Positions 36,101-44,259 of a stretch of DNA of 57,796 bases are shown here, in pieces. The notes under the pieces are model-generated. The model searched no databases and was not told where the DNA came from. It saw nothing but the letters and a program-made list of their open reading frames with translations. The position numbers and the translations under genes are program-made. Source of the stretch: QHXQ01 sp036389375 (GTDB lineage: Bacteria; Acidobacteriota; Blastocatellia; Pyrinomonadales; Pyrinomonadaceae); NCBI GenBank assembly GCA_036389375.1, contig DASVQA010000151.1, positions 1 to 57,796 of the forward strand. The letters run 5' to 3'. Position 1 is the stretch's first letter; each line of letters begins with the position of its first letter.

Positions 36101-36817
36101 GTAGCGTCCCTGTTCGAGATAGTTCTGGCCCGTGATCGTGCCCGCACCGCTCTGGCGTAGCGCCTGCGAGCGTTCGAGGAAGCGCCGCCCTTCGTCGCGC
36201 CGCCCCAAACGGACGAGCGTCGTGCCGAGATTGTAGAGCGCGGTGATGTTGTAAGGCTCGGCCGCGAGCGCGGCGCGGAAAGCGTCGGCGGCTTCGGCGT
36301 GCTGACCAAGTTGCGCGCGCGCCTGTCCAAGATTGACGAGCGCGCCCGCGTCGCGCGGATCGATTGCCAGCACGCGCTCAAAGGCGGCAATGGCGTCCTG
36401 CGGGCGATTATCGGCGCGGGCGATGAGGCCGATCAGGTAATCGGGTTGCGGCGCGGCCGGCGCGAGTTGCCGTGCGGCTTCGGCGGCGCGTAGGGCGGCG
36501 GCGCGCTCAGGCACATTGTAGAGCGCGATGGCGAGATTCACCTGCGCGAGCGCGAGTTGCGGCTCGATGCTGAGCGCACGCTGAAACTCTGCGACCGCTT
36601 CTTTGGCCTTGAACTGTTCGAGCAGCGCGACGCCGCGATTGTTCGCGCGATAAGCCGCTTCGCGCGCGGCGAACGCACGGGCCGGCGCGCGTTGCGGCGG
36701 GCGGCGCGCTCGGCGGGCGGGCGGCTGGGCCGTCACCGCGCCTGTCCAAAAGCAGTTGACGAGCGCGCCGCAGACGAGCAGCAGCGTCACGCACTTAAGT
36801 AAGCGCCGCCCCGCCAT
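33125..36817 (-). CDS. TPR / VCBS (FG-GAP) / ASPIC-UnbV protein with large unknown C-terminal domain
   Basis: A 1230-residue exported protein. A signal peptide (about 1-30) is followed by TPR repeats (about 50-210: RANNRGVALLEQFKAKEAV; ALYNLGTTLVRLGRRDEG), then a beta-propeller-like run of FG-GAP/VCBS repeats with Ca-binding Asp loops (FDFDGDGALDLF, GDYDNDGRADLL, ADVDHDGDLDIF, GDVNKDGYTDFY, LDYDNDGLLDF, GDVDADGDTDLF; about 310-690). An ASPIC/UnbV module ends near 780 (VRVLWPSGTVQ). The last 430 residues (from PFLYTWNGARFEFVTDFMGGG) look like a separate beta-rich domain I do not recognise. FG-GAP/UnbV proteins are generally cell-surface or secreted binding proteins; no enzymatic activity is established. 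The ATG immediately follows the TGA of the upstream small exported protein. Confidence 0.88.
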   Translation of the reverse strand: MAGRRLLKCVTLLLVCGALVNCFWTGAVTAQPPARRARRPPQRAPARAFAAREAAYRANNRGVALLEQFKAKEAVAEFQRALSIEPQLALAQVNLAIALYNVPERAAALRAAEAARQLAPAAPQPDYLIGLIARADNRPQDAIAAFERVLAIDPRDAGALVNLGQARAQLGQHAEAADAFRAALAAEPYNITALYNLGTTLVRLGRRDEGRRFLERSQALRQSGAGTITGQNYLEQGRYAEAVVTNGAEPDLVDPATPAVTFTDATARLLPATPGRAPRPQLPPAPLFTGPAERATLDADAQSELLARFGGGVTLFDFDGDGALDLFALEAAGARLYRNERGRFVDVTQQAGALKLPLPGTGLGACAGDYDNDGRADLLVLHSAGVKLLHNDGGARFSDVTRSTGLAAYPYLSISAAFADVDHDGDLDIFIAGFLDRAPAKLGHPTSTDAATFPQNFPGAPNMLWRNNGNGTFTDISAAAQVAGAGAHAVAVVPTDYDNRRDVDLLVLNYGARPTLLRNMRDGTFRDVATEAGLDRAAPYTSAAAGDVNKDGYTDFYFGAADASGFMALSDGQGRFVLEPAPTTVADATNAQFVEHDAAQFLDYDNDGLLDFVRLSIGQTTGGLNIWRNVGRAWTDVSERTLPRNLRLVGGDGEPLQPRVFAAGDVDADGDTDLFVRSAFGALKLLRNDGGNRNRSIHVRLAGRVSNRSAVEAKIELRAGSLQQRLETYAAYPAPAPADLLFGLGQRNAPDAVRVLWPSGTVQAETELAPGRAALARRTTTRTNGRGSALASVTVTELDRKPSSCPFLYTWNGARFEFVTDFMGGGEMGDWLAPGLFNTPDPDEYVRIRADQLKPRNGRYELRVTNELEEALYVDRLQLVAVAHPAGVNVYPAEGLRDAPPPFKLYTTSAARPPRAAHDEHEHDVRAQIAKLDRLYPDDFTRHPIRGYAAPHTLTLDLGLTEQAAQRRVLLLLTGWTDYAYSSDNVAAAQQQLAMQPPALQVKDEQGAWRTVIENIGIPVGRPQTLVVELTGKLRATSSEVRIVTNMRVYWDQILVDTSGGDAPLALTRLEPARAELHWRGFSQEVAPDGRTPTLYDYARVSRTTPWRVFPGRYTREGDVRELLTAADDMFVVARTGDELSLSFDAGALAPLAPGWTRTFLLYADGFSKEMNIQSASPDMLAPLPFHAMTRYPYTAPEAYPLTPARAAYIERYNTRVVTRPLAQLLTGDR

Positions 36818-37333
36818 TCACTTCGCGGCGACGAGCACGAAGCTGCGCCCGGCGTAGAGCCGCACGCCGTTCGCCGCCTTCTGCATCATGAGCGGGCGCG
36901 GGCGGCGCAAGGACGTATCGCGCCCCGCCACGACGGTCAGCACTTGATGACCGCCTACGTCGAAGATGTTCAACTTGCCGTCGTCCGTAAAACCGAAGCC
37001 GTATGCGCCCGCGCCGAGTTCGTTGTCCTGCACGTTGATGGGCGAATCCGTGATTAGGAAGCCTTCGTAGCTGGCGCGCACGTCGGCCGAGTAGCCGGAC
37101 GTGTCCACCAGCCCGGCGATGACGTGGCGGTTCGTCCCGAAGCGGACGGCCGCAGTGTTGCGCATCTGCGTCGGCGCGCTCTGCCCCGAATAGTAGAAGC
37201 CGGGCGGCACGACGCGCGCGAGTTGCGCGCCCGACAGAATGACGGCCCCCTCCTGCGCCGAGGCCGGGACGGCCGCGAGCGCGAGCGCCAAACAGGCGCA
37301 GACAAATAGCAGGCGATAACGATCAGTTCTCAT
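36818..37333 (-). CDS. Small exported protein of unknown function
   Basis: A 171-residue protein with a signal peptide ending PASAQ and a mature part that begins AVILSGAQLARVVPPGFYYS and continues with SAPTQMRNTAAVRFG and LNIFDVGGHQVLTVVAG. I do not recognise the family. The ATG at 37333 has a GGAGGGAG site just upstream and was preferred to the longer frame from 37516, which would overlap the divergent gene. Its TGA overlaps nothing but is joined directly to the ATG of the 1230-residue TPR-VCBS-UnbV gene, so the two are translationally coupled and probably work together at the envelope. Confidence 0.82.
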   Translation of the reverse strand: MRTDRYRLLFVCACLALALAAVPASAQEGAVILSGAQLARVVPPGFYYSGQSAPTQMRNTAAVRFGTNRHVIAGLVDTSGYSADVRASYEGFLITDSPINVQDNELGAGAYGFGFTDDGKLNIFDVGGHQVLTVVAGRDTSLRRPRPLMMQKAANGVRLYAGRSFVLVAAK

Positions 37334-37400
37334 GCTCCCTCCGACGAATGATGAGTTCGTTAAAGCGTTCGTGAACCAGACTAAAGTTCCTTTCGCGCGC

Positions 37401-37429
37401 ACTGTACTCTGTCGGTCATTGCCTGTAAA
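37401..37429 (-). promoter_or_regulatory. Promoter for the small exported protein / TPR-VCBS-UnbV operon
   Basis: Minus-strand TTTACA (37429-37424), 17-base spacer, TACAGT (37406-37401), with a predicted leader of about 60 bases to the ATG at 37333. The divergent CRTAC1 gene starts 73 bases away; no plus-strand promoter was recognised. Confidence 0.5.
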
Positions 37430-37501
37430 GTGTGCTCGCGTCGCCGCCAGACAATAGCTGACAGTCTCCCGCGCGGGCGGCGCGCTCCCTGAAGTTGCCA
37501 G

Positions 37502-39307
37502 ATGAACCGCAAGCAAGGTCGCTCGCTACCAAGACCATTCGCCACGCTCTGCTGCGCCATTGCCGTTGCGCTGTCGCTCGTCGCCGCCCTCAGCCCGCCC
37601 GGCCGCGCGCAACAGCCGGCCGCGCCGCCCACGCCGCCGCGCACAGGTCGCTCTTACAGCACAGGCGATCCCGGCGCGAAGCCGCCGCCGCCCGTGCCGC
37701 AAGCGCCCTCGCCCGTCACCTTCACGGACAGCACCACGCAGACGCGCCTCGCCTTCCGGCACGCCGCTTCGCCGACGACGCAGAAGTATCTGCCTGAGAC
37801 GATGGGCGGCGGCGTCGCGCTCTTTGATTACGACAACGACGGCCGGTTAGACCTCTTCTTCACCAACGGCGCGGCGCTCGCCGACCCGATGCCGAAAGAC
37901 GCCGCGCCCGACAAACGCGACCCGCGTTTCTGGAATCGCCTCTATCATCAAAAAGCGGATGGCACGTTCGTGGACGTGACCGAGCGCGCGGGGCTACGCG
38001 GCACAGGCTACTGCTTCGGCGCGGCGGCGGGCGATTACGACAACGACGGCTTCATCGATCTCTATGTCACCGCTTACGGCGGGAACACGCTCTATCGCAA
38101 TCAGGGCGACGGCACGTTTGCGGACGTGACGAAGCAGTTGGGCGTCGGCGCGTCGGGCTGGTCAACGAGCGCGGGCTGGTTCGATTACGACCGCGACGGC
38201 CGGCTCGACCTCTTCGTGCTCCGCTACATGGATTGGGACTTCGAGCGCGGCGCGCTCTACTGTGGCACACCGACGGTGCGCGCCTACTGTCACCCAGACA
38301 CCTTCAAGCCGGCCACCAACATTCTCTTCCATCAGAAAGCGGACGGCACGTTCGCGGACGTGAGCGTGCAGACGAAGATCGCGGACGTGCCCGGTAAAGG
38401 TCTCGGCGTCGTCTTCGCCGATTTCGACAACGATGCCTATACGGACATCTTCGTCGCCAACGACAGCATCCGGCAGACGCTCTTTCGCAACAACGGCGAC
38501 GGCACGTTTGCAGATGTGGCGCTGCTGTCCGGCGCGGGCTACGACGAGAACGGCAAGACCTTTGCCGGCATGGGCGTGGACGCGGCCGATTACGACAACG
38601 ACGGGCAGATCGATCTCTTCATCACCACGCTCTCGAATGAAACCTATCCGCTCTATCGCAACAACGGCGACCTGACCTTCACCTACACCACGCAGACTAC
38701 CGGCGTCGGCCAGATCACGCTCACCTATTCAGGTTGGGGCACGCACTTTCTCGATGCCGACAACGACGGCTGGCGCGACATCTTCGTGGCGCAATCGCAT
38801 GTGCTCGACACGATTGAGCAGACGACGAGTTATCTGAAGTACCGGCAGCCGCCGCTCCTGCTGCGCAACACGGGTAAGAATTTCGTCAACGTCTCGCGCG
38901 CGGCGGGTGCGCCCTTCAGCGTCCCGCGCGCGGCGCGCGGCGCAGCCTTCGGCGACATAGACAACGACGGCGACACGGACATCGTCATCGCCCAGACCGA
39001 CGGCCCCGCGCTCGTCCTCAGCAACAACGGCACGCAAAACCACTGGCTCGGACTGAATCTGACGGGGACGAAAGCGAACCGTCAGGCCAGCGGCACGCGC
39101 GTCGTCGTCACCGACGCGACCGGCCGCCGCCAGACCTTCGACATGACGAACGCGGGCAGCTATCTGTCGTCGAGCGACCCGCGCCTCCTCGTCGGTCTCG
39201 GCGCGGCGACGGGCGTTAATTCGGTTGAGTTGCGCTGGCCCGGCGGGCAGAAACAGATCGTCACGAAGCCGGAGCTTGATCGCTACGTGACGATCAAAGA
39301 GCCTTGA
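37502..39307 (+). CDS. CRTAC1-family protein (FG-GAP/VCBS repeats plus ASPIC-UnbV)
   Basis: A 601-residue exported protein: signal peptide to about residue 37, a Pro-rich linker, then at least seven FG-GAP/VCBS repeats with Asp-rich Ca-binding loops (FDYDNDGRLDLF, GDYDNDGFIDLYV, FDYDRDGRLDLF, ADFDNDAYTDIF, ADYDNDGQIDLF, LDADNDGWRDIF, GDIDNDGDTDIV) folding as a propeller, and a C-terminal ASPIC/UnbV domain (NHWLGLNLTGTKANRQASGT; VELRWPGGQKQ). The family is named after human cartilage acidic protein 1; bacterial roles are not established and are usually taken to be surface binding. It lies in tandem with a paralogue at 39527 and divergent from the TPR-VCBS-UnbV operon. Confidence 0.9.
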   Translation: MNRKQGRSLPRPFATLCCAIAVALSLVAALSPPGRAQQPAAPPTPPRTGRSYSTGDPGAKPPPPVPQAPSPVTFTDSTTQTRLAFRHAASPTTQKYLPETMGGGVALFDYDNDGRLDLFFTNGAALADPMPKDAAPDKRDPRFWNRLYHQKADGTFVDVTERAGLRGTGYCFGAAAGDYDNDGFIDLYVTAYGGNTLYRNQGDGTFADVTKQLGVGASGWSTSAGWFDYDRDGRLDLFVLRYMDWDFERGALYCGTPTVRAYCHPDTFKPATNILFHQKADGTFADVSVQTKIADVPGKGLGVVFADFDNDAYTDIFVANDSIRQTLFRNNGDGTFADVALLSGAGYDENGKTFAGMGVDAADYDNDGQIDLFITTLSNETYPLYRNNGDLTFTYTTQTTGVGQITLTYSGWGTHFLDADNDGWRDIFVAQSHVLDTIEQTTSYLKYRQPPLLLRNTGKNFVNVSRAAGAPFSVPRAARGAAFGDIDNDGDTDIVIAQTDGPALVLSNNGTQNHWLGLNLTGTKANRQASGTRVVVTDATGRRQTFDMTNAGSYLSSSDPRLLVGLGAATGVNSVELRWPGGQKQIVTKPELDRYVTIKEP

Positions 39308-39343
39308 GGGGTGAGAGTTGCGCGGCTTCAAGGGAAAGATGGT

Positions 39344-39359
39344 TGCGGCTTTAGCCGCA
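39344..39359. terminator. Weak hairpin between the CRTAC1 genes
   Basis: TGCGGC-TTTA-GCCGCA is a perfect 6-base stem with a 4-base loop, 37 bases behind the stop of the first CRTAC1 gene. There is no U-tract, so termination would be inefficient or the hairpin has another role. Confidence 0.35.
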
Positions 39360-39431
39360 GGGATTGATCCGATTCTTAGGTTTGATGGATTCTCAGATTT
39401 GCTTTGACTGCGCGGCGCAACCCGGCGCGCT

Positions 39432-39461
39432 TTGACATGCACCTTAAGCGGTTTGTATTTT
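39432..39461 (+). promoter_or_regulatory. Promoter of the second CRTAC1 gene
   Basis: TTGACA (39432-39437), an 18-base spacer, then TATTTT (39456-39461). It lies about 65 bases before the ATG at 39527 and suggests that the second gene can be transcribed apart from the first. The leader contains a small GCGGCT-CA-GCCGC-type hairpin near 39478. Confidence 0.6.
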
Positions 39462-39526
39462 GTTGCCGCACACCAACGCGGCTCAGCCGCAGTCGGGCTT
39501 TTCATTTTGCTTAGCGAGAATAATTG

Positions 39527-41371
39527 ATGTTGCACTCAAACTTATCGCGCGCCGCGTGCGTGCGCTTAAACTTAGCGTTGTGCCTCTTGTTCGCCGCGCC
39601 CACTTCGCTTCTGGCGCAGACGCCGGCGCAGCCACAGCAGGCGGGCGGCATGGGCGCAGTTTCGACCGGCGAGGCGCGCACCTACACATCCAAGCGCACG
39701 ACCGGCATCGTCGATCCGAAAGCGCCGGTCATCTTTGAAGACGTGACCGCGAAGACGGCGCTCGCCGCTTTCAAACATCACGCGGGCGGCGCGGCCAAAG
39801 ACTTCATCCTCGATGCGCCGTCGGGCGGCGTCGCCATCTTCGATTACGACAACGACGGCCGGCCCGACGTTTATCTCTTAAACGGCTCGACGGCCGCCGC
39901 CATGCAGGGCAAAGAGAAAGCGCCGCGCGCTGCGCTCTATCGCAATCTCGGCGGCTGGAAGTTTGAGGACGTGACGGAGAAGGCGGGCGTCGGAAACGAG
40001 CGTTGGGGCTTCGGCGTCGCCGTCGGCGATTACGATAACGACGGGCAGCCCGATCTGTTCGTCTCGAACTACGGCACGTCGCGGCTCTATCACAACAATG
40101 GCAACGGCACGTTCACCGATGTCGCCGAGAAGCTGGGTGTGGCGCGCAAGGGCTGGTCAACCGGCGCGACGTGGGGCGATTACGACGGGGACGGGCGGCT
40201 CGATCTGTTCGTGCCCGGCTACGTCGATTTCGATCTGAAGAATCTGCCGCCGAGTCCGAGCGAGGCGGGTAAGCCCGGCGGCGTCGCGCAGAACTTCTGC
40301 CAGTTTCGCGGCGTGCCCGTCATGTGCGGCCCGCGCGGGCTTAAAGGCGAAGGCGACACGCTCTATCATCAAAAGCCCGACGGCACGTTTGAAGACGTAA
40401 GCGCGAAGGCTGGCGTCGGCGACCCGCAAGGCTACTATGGTTTCTCGTCCGCCTTTGTGCGCGCGAACGACGACGACCTGCTCGATCTGATCGTCGTCAA
40501 CGACTCGACGCCGAAACTGCTCTACATCAACAAGGGCGACGGCACGTTTGAAGAGGTCGGTTATGAATCGGGCGTCGCGCTCAACGAGAACGGGCGCGAG
40601 CAGGCCGGCATGGGTTTAGGCGTCGGCGACTACGATAACGACGGACGCGTTGATTTCTACATCACAAATTTTTCCGACGACTCAAACACGCTCTATCACA
40701 ACGATGGCGAAGGCAACTTCACCGACGTGACCTTCCAGGCCGGGCACGGCGAAGTGACCATCCCCTTCCTCGGCTGGGGCACAAGCTTTCTCGACTATGA
40801 CAACGACGGCTGGAAAGACGTGCTGGTGGTGAACGGGCACGTCTATCCGATTGTGGACGAGCACCCCTGGGGCACAAGCTGGGCCGAGCAACCGCTCCTG
40901 TTCCGCAATCTCGCCAACGGGCGCTTTGAGCGCGTCGCCGCCGCACCGGGCAGCGGTCTGGCCGGCGCGTGGCCCGCGCGCGGTCTAGCCATCGCCGACC
41001 TCGACGGCGACGGCCGTCTCGACGCCGTCATCAACAATTGCGATCTTGCGCCTACTGTCCTGCGCAACGCGACGACCGCGCCCAACCACTGGCTGGCCCT
41101 GCGCCTCGTCGGCGACCCCGCGAAGAAAAGCCCGCGCGACGCGACCGGCGCGACCGTCTACGCCACGACCGGCAAAATCCGCCAGCGCCTCGACCTCACG
41201 AGCGGCGCAGGCTTCGCCTCCAACAACGACCCCTGCCTGCACCTCGGTCTCGGCGCAGCCACCAAGCTCGACAAACTCGAAGTCAAATGGCCCGACGGCA
41301 CGCTTGAGCCGGTCGCTGTGCCCGGTCTTGATCGGATGTTGACGATTACGGAAGGCAAGGGCGCGAAGTGA
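39527..41371 (+). CDS. CRTAC1-family protein (FG-GAP/VCBS repeats plus ASPIC-UnbV), paralogue
   Basis: A 614-residue exported protein, paralogous to the gene at 37502. Signal peptide (LCLLFAAPTSLLAQ), then FG-GAP/VCBS repeats (FDYDNDGRPDVY, GDYDNDGQPDLF, GDYDGDGRLDLF, GDYDNDGRVDFY, LDYDNDGWKDVL, ADLDGDGRLDAV) and a C-terminal ASPIC/UnbV domain (NHWLALRLVGDPAKK; VKWPDGTLEP). One repeat (NDDDLLDLIVV) has a shortened Asp loop. The ATG at 39527 was taken in place of an overlapping TTG three bases earlier; no strong ribosome site is visible. It has its own candidate promoter. Function is unknown beyond a likely exported Ca-stabilised propeller. Confidence 0.9.
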   Translation: MLHSNLSRAACVRLNLALCLLFAAPTSLLAQTPAQPQQAGGMGAVSTGEARTYTSKRTTGIVDPKAPVIFEDVTAKTALAAFKHHAGGAAKDFILDAPSGGVAIFDYDNDGRPDVYLLNGSTAAAMQGKEKAPRAALYRNLGGWKFEDVTEKAGVGNERWGFGVAVGDYDNDGQPDLFVSNYGTSRLYHNNGNGTFTDVAEKLGVARKGWSTGATWGDYDGDGRLDLFVPGYVDFDLKNLPPSPSEAGKPGGVAQNFCQFRGVPVMCGPRGLKGEGDTLYHQKPDGTFEDVSAKAGVGDPQGYYGFSSAFVRANDDDLLDLIVVNDSTPKLLYINKGDGTFEEVGYESGVALNENGREQAGMGLGVGDYDNDGRVDFYITNFSDDSNTLYHNDGEGNFTDVTFQAGHGEVTIPFLGWGTSFLDYDNDGWKDVLVVNGHVYPIVDEHPWGTSWAEQPLLFRNLANGRFERVAAAPGSGLAGAWPARGLAIADLDGDGRLDAVINNCDLAPTVLRNATTAPNHWLALRLVGDPAKKSPRDATGATVYATTGKIRQRLDLTSGAGFASNNDPCLHLGLGAATKLDKLEVKWPDGTLEPVAVPGLDRMLTITEGKGAK

Positions 41372-41444
41372 TGAGCGGGGCGCGGCGCAGCGAATAGAGT
41401 GAAGTGAGATGCGCCGGGTCGCGTGCGGTTGCGCCGGCTGCTGA

Positions 41445-42008
41445 TTACTTCCCTAGAGTCTGTCGGGCGGTGCACTTGAAGTCCGGCAGCAACGGCGTCG
41501 TCACTTCGTCGTCGCCCGCGCGCGTTGCGACGAGCGCGAGGGCCCCTTCGGCCTGCCGGTAGATTTCCAGCGTGCGGGCCTCCGGATCGGCGATCCAGTA
41601 TTCTTCAACCCCATACTTGCCATAAGCCTGTCGCTTCATCAGGCGATCCCGCCGCGCGTTCTCCTTGCCCGGCGATACGATCTCGATAGCCAGCGCGGGC
41701 GCTTCCGCTTCGATCCGCTCCTGCGCGCCGATCCGCTTCAGATGTTCGGCCGTGAGAAACACAACGTCCGGAATCACGGCATTGTACTCGTCAAAGATGA
41801 CACCCGGCGTCGGGAACATCTCGCCGACGGGGTTCTGTCTCAAGTAATTGCCGAGCAGCAATATTAAATTGGCGAGGACGCGTTGGTGTGAGAGACCGGG
41901 TGCGCGCGACACGTAGAGTTCTCCATCAAAGAGTTCGTAGCGGTTGCCGTCGTCCGGCAGCAAGTCCAGATCGGCGACGGTGAGGAGCGGTTCGACTTTA
42001 GCTGACAT
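41445..42008 (-). CDS. Uma2-family putative restriction endonuclease
   Basis: A 187-residue protein of the Uma2/DUF820 family, which has a PD-(D/E)XK nuclease fold. Landmarks are LLTVADLDLLPDDGNRYELFDGELY at the N-terminus, IPDVVFLT, ALAIEIVSPGKENARRDRLMKRQAYGKYGVEEYWIADPEARTLEIY in pieces that contain the catalytic D-x(n)-E-x-K-type core (PDVV; EIVSP; the conserved KR/Y region). The ATG has GGAG seven bases upstream. Uma2 genes are scattered in many copies through cyanobacterial and acidobacterial genomes, and their physiological role is not established. No methylase partner is nearby, so it is probably a solitary nuclease or transposase-derived protein. It sits between the CRTAC1 gene (convergent) and the ROK regulator. 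Confidence 0.88.
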   Translation of the reverse strand: MSAKVEPLLTVADLDLLPDDGNRYELFDGELYVSRAPGLSHQRVLANLILLLGNYLRQNPVGEMFPTPGVIFDEYNAVIPDVVFLTAEHLKRIGAQERIEAEAPALAIEIVSPGKENARRDRLMKRQAYGKYGVEEYWIADPEARTLEIYRQAEGALALVATRAGDDEVTTPLLPDFKCTARQTLGK

Positions 42009-42074
42009 AAAAATTCTCCAGCGCGCGCCCGCTATTCAAATGGCGTTGCTCGCAACCGTCATCATAGCACCTTC

Positions 42075-43277
42075 TCATGCAGCCGTCGCGGAGGCGAACT
42101 TGCGCGCGAGGACAAGGCTGAGTGCGCCCATGAGGGTTGGTTGATCGCCGAGCGTTGAGGCGACGATGCGGGCCGACGGGAGGCCACGCCGCACGCTGCG
42201 CTGGACGGGTTCACTGAGCGCATCGGCGACGAGCGACCATGCGCGTGCGACCGCGCCGCCGACAACGACCGCTTCAGGACTGAGACCCACGATCAGGTTC
42301 GAGATGCCGATGCCGAGGTAGTGCGCCGTCTCTGTGAGCGCGTCAATGGCGGGGCGCTCGCCGCCGAGTGCGCGGTTGACGATCTGGCAGAGCGAGATGT
42401 CGCGGCCCGTGGCGTCGCCGAGTTGCGCGAGCCGCGCGTAGCGCGCCACGGCCGCGCGCCCCGAAGCGAACGCTTCCCAGCAATCATGGTTGCCGCAGGA
42501 GCAGGCGACGGGCCCTTCGGCCGCGACGATCATGTGGCCGAACTCGCCGGCCGCGCCGCGCTCGCCGCGATAAATCTGTCCGTCGAAGACGATCCCTGTG
42601 CCGATGCCTTCGGCCACGAGCACGAGGATGAAGTCGCGCGCAATGCTCACCTCCGGCCGCCCGAACCACAACTCTGCGAGCGCCGCCGCGTTCGCGTCGT
42701 TATCAACCACGACGCTCAGTTGCGTCGCGCGTTCGATCTGTTCGACCACGCCCCAGTCGCGCCACTTGAAATAGGGGATGTAGATGGCGCGGCCGTTGTC
42801 TGGGTCGGCCAGACCGGGCAGGCTGATGCCGATGCCTTCGATGGGCTGCGGGCCGGCGCGCTCGGCCACGCGGCGCACGCTCTCGATGATCAACTCGGTC
42901 AACTGCTGCGGCGTCTCGCTCAGTGGAAACTCTTCGCGTTCGAGCACGCGCCCCGCGAGATCACAGGTGGCGATGGTCGTGCATGAAGGCGCAACGTCCA
43001 CGCCGATGGCCATGCCGCCCGAAGCGCGCAGGCGCAGGAGCGTGGGTCGCCGCCCACCGGTTGATTCGCCTTCGCCGATCTCTTCGATCAGCCCTTCGGT
43101 CTTCAACTCTTCGACGATGGTGGAGATGGTCGAACGTTGCAGCGCCGTCTCGCGTGCGATCTCGGCGCGCGAGATCGGCTCGCGGTCGCGCACGTAGTTG
43201 AGCACGATCTGCCGGTTGATGTCGCGGATCGTGCTGGAACGCGCCGCCTGCACTTTCTTCAGGTCAATACGTCGCAT
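42075..43277 (-). CDS. ROK-family transcriptional regulator (XylR/NagC-type)
   Basis: A 400-residue regulator. The N-terminus carries a winged helix-turn-helix (ISRAEIARETALQRSTISTIVEELKTEGLIEE, in the usual MarR-like layout), and the rest is a ROK sugar-kinase-like domain: GVDVAPSCTTIATCDLAG (phosphate-1 like), GISLPGL, EFGHMIVA, the zinc-binding CSCGNHDCWEAFASG and VVGGAVA. ROK regulators sense a sugar or sugar phosphate and repress uptake and catabolic genes. The kinase-like residues are degenerate, so it is a regulator and not a glucokinase. No Shine-Dalgarno is evident. Likely targets are among the sugar genes in this window, but they lie 10-40 kb away and no operator was identified. Confidence 0.9.
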   Translation of the reverse strand: MRRIDLKKVQAARSSTIRDINRQIVLNYVRDREPISRAEIARETALQRSTISTIVEELKTEGLIEEIGEGESTGGRRPTLLRLRASGGMAIGVDVAPSCTTIATCDLAGRVLEREEFPLSETPQQLTELIIESVRRVAERAGPQPIEGIGISLPGLADPDNGRAIYIPYFKWRDWGVVEQIERATQLSVVVDNDANAAALAELWFGRPEVSIARDFILVLVAEGIGTGIVFDGQIYRGERGAAGEFGHMIVAAEGPVACSCGNHDCWEAFASGRAAVARYARLAQLGDATGRDISLCQIVNRALGGERPAIDALTETAHYLGIGISNLIVGLSPEAVVVGGAVARAWSLVADALSEPVQRSVRRGLPSARIVASTLGDQPTLMGALSLVLARKFASATAA

Positions 43278-43596
43278 TATGTCAGCCTTTGCGGGGCGTT
43301 TGCCGGCGCACCGTCCGCGCGTGCCTGATGCGGTGGGAGTGGTTCACTCGGCGGACAACACTATCTTGTAGTGCCGAGCATGCCGCTAAGTCAACTCTTT
43401 AATGTTGCGCGGCGCACGCGCAGGGGGCCCGCGCCGCACCCGGTTTTGCCGGAACTAAAGCGCGCGGCGCGGCGTGTCTAGCTTGTCCATAGCGTGTCCA
43501 TAAGCGTGTTTGGGGCGCGGAAATTTATTTCAACGCTTGGGCGGCGCGGCCGGTAGTAGTAGCTGTGAGGCGCGCCGTCGGAAGGGGCGGAACGTA
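43278..43596. promoter_or_regulatory. Divergent intergenic region ROK regulator / ECF sigma
   Basis: 319 bases without a gene. It holds a candidate ECF-type promoter, GGAACT (43451-43456) with GTCTA (43476-43480), whose spacing is two to three bases longer than usual. Behind it lie phased repeats, GCGTGTCTA, GCTTGTCCATA, GCGTGTCCATA and AGCGTGTTTG (43472-43510), about one helical turn apart. GGAAGGGG at 43580-43587 is the sigma gene's ribosome site. Confidence 0.5.
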
Positions 43597-44259
43597 ATGC
43601 CGATTGAAATGGCCGAGACGCTTTTGATGACCGACGCGCATGCGCCCCGCGCAGATGAGCAGGCGGCGCAGACGGGTCTGGCGCTGCTGGTGGCACGCAC
43701 GCGCACGGGCGAAGCGGCGGCCTTTGAGGAATTGATGATCTGCACACAGCATAGAGTGGTGGCGACGGCGTGGCGCATGCTCGGCAACCGCGAAGATGCG
43801 CGCGACGCCGCGCAGGAAGTTTACCTGCGCGTCTTCAAATATCTGGATCGCTACGATCCGGCGCAGGACTTTCACGGCTGGCTCTATCGCATCACGCTGA
43901 ACGTCTGCCGCGACACCGCACGCAAGCGGCGCGGGCGCGACGAAGGCAGCGATTGGTTCGACGCCGGCCGCCACGAACGCGCGTCGGCACAGTTGCCGCA
44001 GACCGGCCCGCAGACGGACGTTGAGGCGCAGATGCTGCTCGGACAACAACGCGCGCTCGTGGCGCGTGCGCTGCAAACGCTGCCCGCGAAGGAGCGGGCC
44101 GCGCTCGTCCTGCGCGACCTCGAAGGCTTGTCCACCGAAGAGGTGGCGCGCATCCTGCGCTCGCGGCCCGTCACCGTGCGCTCGCAGATCAGTTCTGCCC
44201 GCACCAAGATCAGACGCTACTGCGACCGCTTGCTGCGGAAAGGAGAGCCGCGTGCGTAA
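43597..44259 (+). CDS. ECF-type RNA polymerase sigma factor
   Basis: A 220-residue sigma factor with sigma region 2 (about residues 45-110: HRVVATAWRMLGNREDARDAAQEVYLRVFKYLDR, and FHGWLYRITLNVCRD) and region 4 (about 160-212: LPAKERAALVLRDLEGLSTEEVARIL, TVRSQISSARTKIRRY). There is no region 1 or 3, as in extracytoplasmic-function sigmas. The ATG at 43597 has GGAAGGGG nine bases upstream. It overlaps its anti-sigma gene by 8 bases, so the two are made in step. An ECF-like promoter in front suggests autoregulation (inference). The signal sensed is unknown. Confidence 0.93.
   Translation: MPIEMAETLLMTDAHAPRADEQAAQTGLALLVARTRTGEAAAFEELMICTQHRVVATAWRMLGNREDARDAAQEVYLRVFKYLDRYDPAQDFHGWLYRITLNVCRDTARKRRGRDEGSDWFDAGRHERASAQLPQTGPQTDVEAQMLLGQQRALVARALQTLPAKERAALVLRDLEGLSTEEVARILRSRPVTVRSQISSARTKIRRYCDRLLRKGEPRA

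Noticed and set aside
41372..41444. Possible terminator with GGCGCA/TGCGCC arms
   Set aside because: Stem of six to seven bases and no U-tract on either strand.
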